Assembly (NCBI GenBank): GCA_007127655.1 | Contig: SKYX01000337.1 | Coordinates: 1 to 5,022, forward strand | Source of the DNA: Desulfonatronum sp. | Lineage (GTDB): Bacteria > Desulfobacterota > Desulfovibrionia > Desulfovibrionales > Desulfonatronaceae | Direction: 5' to 3' | Length of the DNA stretch: 5,022 nt | In this document: in pieces, positions 1-5,022 of the stretch | Layout: each line of letters starts with the position of its first letter | Position numbering within the stretch: the stretch's first letter is position 1 | The notes under the pieces: generated by a model | Seen by the model: only the letters and a program-made list of their open reading frames with translations | Told to the model about the DNA's origin: nothing | The model's database searches: none | Position numbers and translations under genes: made by a program

Positions 1-1724
1 CGCTGTGCACCACCACGGAGAAGGAAGCCCTGCTTCTGGAGTCCAGCCTGATCAAGAAGCATCGTCCCCGTTACAACATCTGCCTGCGTGACGACAAGCA
101 GTACGTGCTGTTCAAGCTGGATGCCCAGACCGCATACCCTCGTCTGACTTTGACGCGCAGGGTGCTTAAGGACGGAGCCCTGTACTACGGTCCATTCATT
201 TCCTCCCAGGCCGCCCGTCAGACCCTGAAGGCCGTGCATCGCCTGTTCAAGCTGCGTCGCTGCAAGGACACGATGTTCCGCAACCGGGTCCGGCCCTGTC
301 TCTATCACCACATGGGCCAGTGCCTTGGACCTTGCGTACTGGATGTCTCCCGTGAGGACTACGCGGACATGGTCCGGCGGGTGCGGATGTTCCTGGGCGG
401 CCGCTCTCGAGAACTGGCGACTGTTTTGAGTCAAGGCATGCAGGACCACTCCGAGCGACTGGAGTACGAAAAGGCCGCGGAGATCCGCGACCTGCTCAAA
501 GGCGTCCAGCAGACCCTTGAGCGCCAGGCGGTCGTCCTTTCCGACGAGCTGGACCGGGACGTGATTGGCTTGGTTCGCGACGCGCGGGGCGTGGGGTTGA
601 GCATTCTTTTCATTCGCCAGGGGCGACTTCTGGACAGCAAAAGTTTTTTCTGGCCCGCAGAGGAGGAATCCACCAGCGACGTGGATGTGTCGTCCGGGCT
701 GGTCGAGGCTTTGAAAGCCGGTCGCCACGAGATCGTGGCCGGGCCGGAAGGGGAAGCGGCCGACGGCCTGGAGGACGTGGGGGGCGGCGGGGAAGTGCTG
801 GAGAGCTTTCTGGTCCAGTTCTACGGTCCGGAGCGGTTCATTCCGGAGCGCATCATCTTGCCCACGCGGTTGGCGGAAACCGTGGGGGACGACTCCATTA
901 TCCAGGTGCTGACCGAACGTCGCGGGGCGCAAGTCCGGTTGACCGTGCCCCGGGGCGAGGCCCAGCGACGGCTGGTGGAAATGGCCGAGGCCAATGCGCT
1001 GGAAGCCATGAAGCGCGGGGAGTCGGATCTCGCCAAGCTCCTGGCCGACGCCCTGCGCTTGGCGGCGCCGGTTCGGCGCATCGAGGCTGTGGACGTCTCG
1101 CATCTGAGCGGGCAGGGCGTTCGGGTGGGCATGGTGGTCTTTGAGGACGGGCGACCGCGCAAGGACGCCTACCGCATTCACGCCATGCCCGAGGTGGAAG
1201 GAACCCATGACGACTACCTGGCCCTGGCTCGGTGGGCCGAGCGGCGGATTGAGGCCGGGCCTCCGTGGCCGGATCTGCTGCTCATCGACGGCGGACTGGG
1301 GCAGCTTGCCGCCGTGGGGAGAGTCTGTTCCGCCGCGGGTCTGGAACAAACCTGGAATCTGGCCTCCATTGCCAAGGCCGGCCGCCGGGGCGGCGAACTG
1401 GAGGACAAGGTGTTCCGGCCGGGCCGCAAGAATCCACTGCCACTGCGGCCCGGAAGCAAGGAGCTGCTTTTTTTGCAGCAAATCCGGGACGCAGTGCATC
1501 GGTTTGTGATCTCCCGGCAGCGCAAGGCCCGCGAGCGCAAGGCCCTGGACACCCGCCTGGACGCCATTCCCGGCGTGGGGCCGAAAACCGCCAGACTGCT
1601 ATGGGATCATTACCCGGACATCGCGGCCATGACCCGGGCTTCCCTGGGAGAATTGACGGCCCTGCCCGGTCTGGGGCCGGACAGGGCCAGGAAGATCTAC
1701 GATGGGCTGCGGGCGCGTGAGTAA
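1..1724 (+). CDS. uvrC: UvrABC excinuclease subunit C (UvrC), 5'-truncated by window edge
   Basis: UvrC makes both incisions around a bulky DNA lesion after UvrA/UvrB loading, in the cytoplasm. The first complete codon is at base 3; 573 residues are visible and about 60 N-terminal residues are missing. Visible numbering: the end of the GIY-YIG nuclease domain (1-60), with the catalytic Glu in LLLESSLIKK (residue 13) and the Asn of PRYN 12 residues later. Next come four Cys (87, 99, 107, 111) with spacing 12/8/4, matching the cysteines reported as Fe-S cluster ligands in E. coli UvrC. The UVR (UvrB-binding) helix is RLEYEKAAEIRDLL, about 152-165. The RNase H-like 5' nuclease domain shows DVSH (364-367), THDDY (401-405), LLLIDGGLGQL (425-435) and RDAVHRF (495-501). 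Tandem helix-hairpin-helix motifs (IPGVGPKTA, LPGLGPDRA) close the protein. The tail and key residues are intact, so the gene should be functional. An acidic/Gly-rich stretch (about 219-263) is longer than in E. coli. The annotated GTG at 105 is internal, not the start. Confidence 0.97.
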   Translation, partial: LCTTTEKEALLLESSLIKKHRPRYNICLRDDKQYVLFKLDAQTAYPRLTLTRRVLKDGALYYGPFISSQAARQTLKAVHRLFKLRRCKDTMFRNRVRPCLYHHMGQCLGPCVLDVSREDYADMVRRVRMFLGGRSRELATVLSQGMQDHSERLEYEKAAEIRDLLKGVQQTLERQAVVLSDELDRDVIGLVRDARGVGLSILFIRQGRLLDSKSFFWPAEEESTSDVDVSSGLVEALKAGRHEIVAGPEGEAADGLEDVGGGGEVLESFLVQFYGPERFIPERIILPTRLAETVGDDSIIQVLTERRGAQVRLTVPRGEAQRRLVEMAEANALEAMKRGESDLAKLLADALRLAAPVRRIEAVDVSHLSGQGVRVGMVVFEDGRPRKDAYRIHAMPEVEGTHDDYLALARWAERRIEAGPPWPDLLLIDGGLGQLAAVGRVCSAAGLEQTWNLASIAKAGRRGGELEDKVFRPGRKNPLPLRPGSKELLFLQQIRDAVHRFVISRQRKARERKALDTRLDAIPGVGPKTARLLWDHYPDIAAMTRASLGELTALPGLGPDRARKIYDGLRARE

Positions 1725-1756
1725 GTGTTGGGTTGTGCCCGTAGTTCCTGCCCGGA

Positions 1757-1785
1757 CCCGTCGGCTGTATGGCCCCCCCGTCGGC
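1757..1785. repeat. 9-bp direct repeat in the convergent uvrC/hydrolase intergenic gap
   Basis: CCCGTCGGC occurs at 1757-1765 and again at 1777-1785, a 20-bp period, separated by a segment with a run of seven C. It lies in the 62-bp gap between the stops of two convergent genes (uvrC at 1724 and the hydrolase at 1787). No hairpin followed by a T-run is visible on either strand here, so I see no intrinsic terminator for either transcript. The repeat may be chance in GC-rich sequence. Confidence 0.4.
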
Positions 1786-1786
1786 A

Positions 1787-2521
1787 TTATGCGTCAGCGA
1801 TGTGGGCCTCGAAATCCAGATTTTGTTTGCCCATGATCAGGGTTTGACCGGGCATCATGGCGTTGAGCCGGACCTTGGGGGCGTGGATGCCCAATTGTTC
1901 GGCAAAGCTGTCGCAGTTCTGCTCCAGGACCGGGAACGAACCCCAGTGCATGGGCACGACTTCCCCGCACTGGAGCAGGGCGCAGGCCATGGCCGCCTGC
2001 CTGGGGTCCATGGTGAACACTCCGCCGATGGGCAGCAAGGCCAAATCGATGTTGAACATTCGCCCGTACAGTTCCATGGACGAGAAAATGCCCGTATCTC
2101 CTGCGTGATAGACGCAGGTCCCGTCTTCCAGGGTCAGGATGTAGCCCACGGCCAGACCGGTTTCCGAGGAGTGCTGGGCCTGGACCATGGTCGCCTGGAG
2201 AGAATGGAAGGACACCGTGCCGCCGATGTTCATGCCGATGCCGTTGACCGCCTGATCTGCGGGCAGGCCGAGGTTTTTGAGCTTGGCTACGGTTTCCACG
2301 ACCCCGAGAAGATGCGCTCCGGTCCGGCGACAGATTTCCACGGCCTGACCGACATGATCTCCGTGATCATGGGTGATCAGCACCAAATCCACCCTGTCCA
2401 GAGCTTCATGTGAGGTCCGTGAGGACGGATTCCCCTCGAACCAGGGGTCGATCAGCACGCTCAGGCTGGGCGTGATGATCTGAAAAGCCGCGTGTCCGTG
2501 CCAGATCAATCGATGTTCCAT
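1787..2521 (-). CDS. UPF0173-family metal-dependent hydrolase (metallo-beta-lactamase fold)
   Basis: The 244-residue protein starts [11 protein letters not shown] and continues [13 protein letters not shown], the usual opening of the UPF0173 (YtkL-like) branch of the metallo-beta-lactamase superfamily. Metal-binding motifs are all present: THDHGDH (H51, H53, D55, H56), AQHSS (H117), YHAGDTG (D142) and PMHWGSFP (H192). The family signature [11 protein letters not shown] is at 161-171. The full length is typical, and no signal peptide or membrane segment is seen, so it is probably cytoplasmic. The substrate of this family is not established; the fold suggests hydrolysis of an ester, lactone, thioester or phosphoester. 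I chose the ATG at 2519-2521 because GAGGAGG lies a few bases upstream and the homologous core begins right there. An ATG at 2534-2536 would add five residues and overlap the ubiX stop as ATGA. The long upstream open frame that reaches into ubiX in another frame is not coding. It is the last gene of the ubiD-ubiX operon, 11 bp after ubiX. Confidence 0.93.
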   Translation of the reverse strand: MEHRLIWHGHAAFQIITPSLSVLIDPWFEGNPSSRTSHEALDRVDLVLITHDHGDHVGQAVEICRRTGAHLLGVVETVAKLKNLGLPADQAVNGIGMNIGGTVSFHSLQATMVQAQHSSETGLAVGYILTLEDGTCVYHAGDTGIFSSMELYGRMFNIDLALLPIGGVFTMDPRQAAMACALLQCGEVVPMHWGSFPVLEQNCDSFAEQLGIHAPKVRLNAMMPGQTLIMGKQNLDFEAHIADA

Positions 2522-2525
2522 GTCA

Positions 2526-2534
2526 CTCCTCCTC
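2526..2534 (-). promoter_or_regulatory. Strong Shine-Dalgarno of the hydrolase, overlapping the ubiX stop
   Basis: On the minus strand GAGGAGGAG precedes the ATG at 2521 by about four to eight bases. Its first two bases (2533-2534) fall inside the ubiX TGA codon (2535-2533). This decides the start of the hydrolase and suggests translational coupling with ubiX. Confidence 0.75.
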
Positions 2535-3144
2535 ATTGGTGTGTCTCGGTTGGTGAAGGCTCCTGACCGAGGGAATCCTCTCCCCAACGTTGCGTCGCGT
2601 CGTGATCCACGCCCAGCGCGTCCAGGATGCGTCCACAAAGCTGTTTCGTCAGGTCCTGGATGGTCCGGGGACGGTGATAGAATCCCGGACTGGCGGGCAG
2701 CACCACGGCCCCGGCCCGAGTTGCGGCCAGCATGTTTTCCAGGTGGATGCTGTTCAGCGGTGTTTCCCGGGTGACCAGGACCAGTCGGCGACGCTCCTTG
2801 AGCGTGACGTCCGCGGATCGGTGGATCAGGTTGCTGCCCAGCCCCCGGGCAATGGCTGCCAGGCTGGCCATGGAGCAGGGGCAGACTACCATTCCCTGGT
2901 GCTGCCAAGATCCGCTGGCCGGCGGCGCGGCCAGATCGTCCTGAGAATAGGCGCGAAATGCCGTGTTCAGCAGATCCTCGCGGGGCGTGCCCAGTTCCTG
3001 GCTCCAGACCAGCCAGCCAGCCTTGGATACAATCAGATGCAGTTCGCAGTGGTCGCGGAGCATTTCCGCCAGGGTCCAGGCATAAGGCATTCCGCTGGCC
3101 CCGGTGACGGCCAGGACGATGCGGTTTCGAGTGGATGGGGGCAT
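2533..3144 (-). CDS. ubiX: UbiX-type flavin prenyltransferase
   Basis: UbiX joins a dimethylallyl group to reduced FMN, giving prenylated FMN, the cofactor of UbiD decarboxylases. The 203-residue product has the family's usual length and every recognisable motif: the N-terminal flavin-binding loop [10 protein letters not shown] (13-22), [12 protein letters not shown] (88-99), the segment [15 protein letters not shown] (105-119), RETPL (126-130) with the family's catalytic Glu, and [10 protein letters not shown] (150-159) with the Tyr, followed by the conserved Arg in CGRILDALG (R172). I therefore predict an active, soluble flavoprotein of the usual dodecameric type. The C-terminal 20 residues (Pro/Glu/Gln-rich) look like a variable tail. 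The ATG is at 3142-3144, with AAAAGG on the minus strand about nine bases upstream. It lies 6 bp after the ubiD stop and its own stop overlaps the ribosome binding site of the next gene, so all three are almost certainly co-transcribed. Pad1-like enzymes belong to the same family, so the symbol states the family rather than a proven role in ubiquinone synthesis. Confidence 0.95.
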   Translation of the reverse strand: MPPSTRNRIVLAVTGASGMPYAWTLAEMLRDHCELHLIVSKAGWLVWSQELGTPREDLLNTAFRAYSQDDLAAPPASGSWQHQGMVVCPCSMASLAAIARGLGSNLIHRSADVTLKERRRLVLVTRETPLNSIHLENMLAATRAGAVVLPASPGFYHRPRTIQDLTKQLCGRILDALGVDHDATQRWGEDSLGQEPSPTETHQ

Positions 3145-3150
3145 GTGGGG

Positions 3151-4560
3151 CTACCTTTTTTGCAAAGTTTGCCAGAGTCGCTGGATGGTCTCAATGGCGT
3201 GCGGATCGGGATGATTGGGCATGGGACGGCTCGGGGGCTTGGCTCGGGCGTCCAGGAGCAGTTTTCCGCCTCGGCCCGGTGTGGTCGATGGATGCCACGG
3301 AGCCAGCGGACCCTGGATGCGGACCATGTCCCGGTCCGGGTCCAGGCAGTTGCCCAGCCGCCAAAGGACTTGCGATGCGTCGACCCGGCCCATGCCTTCG
3401 TCCACAGCCACCAGAAAGCGAAATCGGCGCAGTTCACGTTCCTCGCACAAGCAGCGCAGCAACTCCAATGCAGCATTTGGTGCATCATGCTGATTCGAGT
3501 TCAGGACAACGAACAGGAAATTCTGGAAGATACCTTCCATGGGCAGGACGATGTCCCGGATTTCCGGATGCGCGGCGCAGAGTCGGGCCCGGAGCATCGC
3601 TTCCTGGGCCTTGGCTATCCAGGTGCTTTCCGATGGCGGAGGGCCTGCGACGATGCAGGGCTGGACCGGGGCCGAGACTTGGGTGATGGAGCGTAGTCTC
3701 AAGACCGGGCAGGGGCGTGAAGTGCTCAGCAACCCGGTGTGGTTGCCGAAGGGGCCTTCCAAAGCCCGTTCTCCAGGCAGCGTGTGTCCCTCCAGGATAA
3801 ATTGGCTTGTGGCCGGGATCAGCAGGTTGAGCGTGCGGCAACGTGCCATGGGCAACCGGGAACTCGTCACACGGGCCGCGAATTCCAATTCGTCCACCTC
3901 CCGGGGCAAGGACAGCCCGGCGGCCAGGAGCACGGCCGGAGGCACACCCAGAGCCACGGCGACTTCCAGCGGCCGGTTCATCTCTTCAGCCGCGTGAAAA
4001 TGCTCTGCCGCGTCGCTGCCCGGATGCCAGCCCAGAGTCGCCCTGGTTCCGTCCAAAACTTGAAGGCGATAGATTCCCGCATTGCGTCGTCCGGTCCGGG
4101 GGTGCCTTGTCACGACCACCCCGGCGGTCAGACAGGGTCCGACGTCACCGGGCCAGAGCGTGATGCTCGGCAGGTGCTCAAAGGTGGCTTCAGGTCCGGA
4201 AAGGGAATGCTCTTGGCAGGGCGGTTCATTGACGATCTCTATGGCGTCGTCGAGATCGGAATTGTCGGAGGAGGCAGGAGCGGGATCTGGATGTTGCCGC
4301 AAAAGATTGAAAGCTGTGCACCCGAATTCTCTTAGGGAGGCATGGTTCAGGGCCAAGGCCATGCGGTCTTCAGAGGCCAGGGCGTTGGTCAGGATGGGAT
4401 ACTTTGAGTCGCGGGCATTCCTGAAAAGCAGAGCCGGTCCCTGCTCACGCACGGCCAAAGCGGAGAAGGCGGCTATCTCCAAGTGCGGGGACACCGGCGC
4501 ATCGACGACCATCAACGAATCACGTCGAGCAAGCTCCTCCAGAAAAAGCGGTAGGTCCAT
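3151..4560 (-). CDS. UbiD-family (prenyl-FMN-dependent) decarboxylase with altered active-site residues
   Basis: UbiD enzymes reversibly decarboxylate aromatic or alpha,beta-unsaturated acids using prenylated FMN and a divalent metal. The 469-residue protein (E. coli UbiD is a little longer) shows the family order: N-terminal region [17 protein letters not shown] (9-25), [13 protein letters not shown] (130-142), [11 protein letters not shown] (160-170), [16 protein letters not shown] (200-215), DELEFAA (223-229), [10 protein letters not shown] (267-276) and a C-terminal LPMEGIFQN...DPDRD...GKLLLDAR region. By manual alignment with Aspergillus niger Fdc1 and E. coli UbiD, metal ligands Asn160 and Glu224, Arg165 and Glu268 are kept. 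The metal-ligand His is Gly181 and the second acid is Asn273; the AEIVLEG motif reads SQFILEG. I took the ATG at 4558-4560 because family proteins open with this sequence; a TTG at 4594-4596 would add 12 residues. It leads the operon. A role in futalosine-route menaquinone synthesis (MqnL-like) or an altered or non-catalytic role are possible; the substrate cannot be read from sequence. Confidence 0.92.
   Translation of the reverse strand: MDLPLFLEELARRDSLMVVDAPVSPHLEIAAFSALAVREQGPALLFRNARDSKYPILTNALASEDRMALALNHASLREFGCTAFNLLRQHPDPAPASSDNSDLDDAIEIVNEPPCQEHSLSGPEATFEHLPSITLWPGDVGPCLTAGVVVTRHPRTGRRNAGIYRLQVLDGTRATLGWHPGSDAAEHFHAAEEMNRPLEVAVALGVPPAVLLAAGLSLPREVDELEFAARVTSSRLPMARCRTLNLLIPATSQFILEGHTLPGERALEGPFGNHTGLLSTSRPCPVLRLRSITQVSAPVQPCIVAGPPPSESTWIAKAQEAMLRARLCAAHPEIRDIVLPMEGIFQNFLFVVLNSNQHDAPNAALELLRCLCEERELRRFRFLVAVDEGMGRVDASQVLWRLGNCLDPDRDMVRIQGPLAPWHPSTTPGRGGKLLLDARAKPPSRPMPNHPDPHAIETIQRLWQTLQKR
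3154..3159 (-). promoter_or_regulatory. Ribosome binding site of ubiX within the end of ubiD
   Basis: The minus strand reads AAAAGG immediately before the ubiD TAG (3153-3151) and nine bases before the ubiX ATG at 3144. The placement supports coupled translation of the two genes and this choice of start. Confidence 0.5.
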
Positions 4561-4567
4561 GGGGTCG

Positions 4568-4596
4568 AGTGTAAGCGATCCCTGGAAAAAAACCAA
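4568..4596 (-). promoter_or_regulatory. Possible promoter of the ubiD-ubiX-hydrolase operon
   Basis: On the minus strand TTGGTT (4596-4591) and TACACT (4573-4568) are separated by 17 bp, a sigma-70-like arrangement with a poor -35 and a fair -10. Transcription would begin at about 4561-4560, at or next to the chosen ATG, which has no good Shine-Dalgarno in front of it. This would fit a leaderless mRNA, but the boxes are weak and the assignment is tentative. Confidence 0.3.
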
Positions 4597-4617
4597 TCAC
4601 GACCAAATTCAAATTCC

Positions 4618-4648
4618 TTGACAATCGTCTAACCGTAGATGTAAATAT
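4618..4648 (+). promoter_or_regulatory. Promoter of tRNA-Arg
   Basis: A perfect -35 box TTGACA (4618-4623) is followed after 17-18 bp by an AT-rich TAAATAT (4642-4648) that can serve as -10. The predicted start, near 4655, lies just before the mature tRNA 5' end at 4659. The 98-bp stretch 4561-4658 between ubiD and the tRNA thus holds divergent promoters and no gene. Confidence 0.6.
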
Positions 4649-4658
4649 TCTCTCTTTC

Positions 4659-4743
<85 letters not shown>

Positions 4744-4758
<15 letters not shown>

Positions 4759-4777
4759 AAATCGTAAGCCCTTTTTT
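4744..4777 (+). terminator. Rho-independent terminator of tRNA-Arg
   Basis: An 11-bp stem GGGTTTACGAT (4746-4756) pairs with ATCGTAAGCCC (4761-4771), with one T-G wobble, across a GAAA tetraloop (4757-4760). Six T follow (4772-4777). Two A upstream (4744-4745) can extend the pairing into the T-run. It sits 10 bp after the tRNA. The left arm of this hairpin is also present in the second repeat copy at the window's right edge. Confidence 0.9.
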
Positions 4778-4792
4778 GTTGCTCGAAATAAA

Positions 4793-4812
4793 TTCCCACC
4801 GTATTTCCCACC
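4793..4812. repeat. TTCCCACC direct repeat, 12-bp period
   Basis: TTCCCACC is at 4793-4800 and 4805-4812, each preceded by A/T. The spacing is close to one helical turn, so a protein could bind both on the same face. The tRNA 3' end (TTGCCCACC, 4726-4734) resembles the unit. Arm-type integrase sites near an att core look like this, but two 8-mers are thin evidence. Confidence 0.4.
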
Positions 4813-4848
4813 TGCAACGTCAAAAAACAGGGTAAGTAATAAAAGGCA

Positions 4849-4877
4849 ATGGGCCAAAGGTCAACCCCTTAGCCCAT
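4849..4877. repeat. Imperfect inverted repeat in the att spacer
   Basis: ATGGGCCAAAGG (4849-4860) can pair with CCCTTAGCCCAT (4866-4877) across a 5-base loop, with ten of twelve positions paired. There is no T-run after it on the plus strand, so it is not a standard terminator. It could be a protein-binding site or an RNA hairpin. Confidence 0.5.
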
Positions 4878-4951
4878 ATTCTTCAAAGGTTCATGGCATG
4901 TCGTAGTGAAAAAGAGGAAAGGCAAGGAAAGGGCAAAAAGGGGCTGTTTTG

Positions 4952-5022
4952 GGCCTCCGGAGCCAAAGGCCGCAGGTTCGAATCCTGCATTGCCCACCAA
5001 GGAAATCAAGGGTTTACGATGA
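4952..5022 (+). repeat. Direct repeat copy 2 (att-like): displaced tRNA-Arg 3' half
   Basis: This is an exact copy of 4688-4758, offset by 264 bp. It contains the anticodon loop, T arm, the 3' acceptor strand, discriminator and CCA (to 4999), then the flank and left terminator arm to the window end. It lacks the D arm and most of the 5' half, so it is a tRNA fragment, not a functional tRNA. It is the expected second att site of an integrated element, or one unit of a tandem array. Confidence 0.9.

Larger units (their letters stand above)
4759..4951. mobile_element. Short AT-richer segment between two att-like repeats; possible integration remnant
   Basis: The 193 bp between the tRNA-derived repeats contain about 43% G+C (82 of the 190 bases 4761-4950), clearly lower than the neighbouring genes. 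No integrase or other gene is present: all frames are closed by stops within a few tens of codons, apart from one frame entered at ATG 4893 that only reads through the tRNA fragment. The first bases complete the tRNA terminator. The rest holds paired TTCCCACC repeats, an imperfect hairpin and a purine-rich tract. It could be a deletion remnant of an element, a minimal element moved in trans, or the edge region of a larger element whose body lies beyond the window. Confidence 0.45.

Noticed and set aside
1725..1786. Bidirectional terminator between the convergent genes
   Set aside because: GC-rich repeats are present but they are direct, not inverted, and no T-run follows on either strand.
1769..2413. 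Plus-strand open frame of 214 codons antisense to the hydrolase
   Set aside because: It is a codon-position shadow of a gene with all metal-binding motifs on the other strand; no ribosome site or motif.
2522..2908. Upstream 129-residue in-frame extension of the hydrolase on the minus strand
   Set aside because: It overlaps ubiX in another frame, has no family similarity, and the homologous core with a strong ribosome site begins at 2521.
2590..3696. Long plus-strand open frame (368 codons) antisense to ubiX and ubiD
   Set aside because: It opposes two clearly recognisable genes; the translation is low in structure, Gln/Gly/Arg-rich, with no motif. Long antisense frames are expected in GC-rich DNA.
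4779..4880. Minus-strand reading (…GGKYGGNLFRATKKGLRFSS, stop in the terminator) as the 3' end of an integrase
   Set aside because: The frame is only about 33 codons before an upstream stop and shows none of the integrase catalytic residues. A trace of a decayed gene is possible but unsupported.
4893..5022. Open frame from ATG 4893 to the window end, starting MACRSEKEERQG and reading through the tRNA fragment
   Set aside because: The part after residue 20 is simply the tRNA copy translated (the familiar RRFESCIAH type of artefact). AAAGG lies only three bases before the ATG, and there is no family resemblance. A real gene starting here and extending to the right cannot be excluded, but the window gives no support.

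Overview
The window is GC-rich in its coding part (roughly 60% by eye) and looks like an ordinary bacterial chromosome segment that ends at a tRNA gene used as an integration site. The proteins, the tRNA with encoded CCA and the style of the uvrC and UbiD/UbiX sequences suggest an anaerobic Desulfobacterota-type organism, perhaps Desulfovibrionales. That assignment is an impression from sequence style, not a demonstrated placement.

Layout. Bases 1-1724 (+) hold the C-terminal nine-tenths of uvrC, cut at the left edge. Convergent to it, and read on the minus strand from about 4560 down to 1787, is a tight three-gene operon. It holds a UbiD-family decarboxylase (4560-3151), a UbiX-type flavin prenyltransferase (3144-2533, 6 bp gap) and a UPF0173 metallo-beta-lactamase-fold hydrolase (2521-1787, 11 bp gap). 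UbiX makes prenylated FMN, the cofactor that UbiD enzymes use, so the first two genes are functionally coupled. The hydrolase may act on a substrate or product of the same pathway. In an organism lacking ubiquinone, the plausible pathway is the futalosine route to menaquinone or a dedicated aromatic/enoic acid decarboxylation, but the sequence does not decide this.

The UbiD protein is unusual. By manual alignment to the well-studied family members, two of six active-site positions are replaced: the metal-binding His by Gly181 and the second catalytic acid by Asn273. The other four are intact. The UbiX next to it looks fully canonical.

The right end (4561-5022) is non-coding. A divergent promoter region is followed by a complete tRNA-Arg(CCG) with encoded CCA (4659-4735) and a rho-independent terminator (4746-4777). 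After a 193-bp AT-richer spacer there is a second, exact copy of the 3' half of the tRNA plus its downstream flank (4952-5022, continuing off the window). The repeat begins in the anticodon stem, as attachment sites of tyrosine-recombinase elements do. The spacer is far too small to be a normal island. It is either a remnant or minimal element between two att sites, the empty part of a tandem att arrangement with a larger element to the right, or a tandem repeat on which an assembly stopped. The spacer carries short direct repeats, an imperfect inverted repeat and a purine-rich tract, but no convincing gene.
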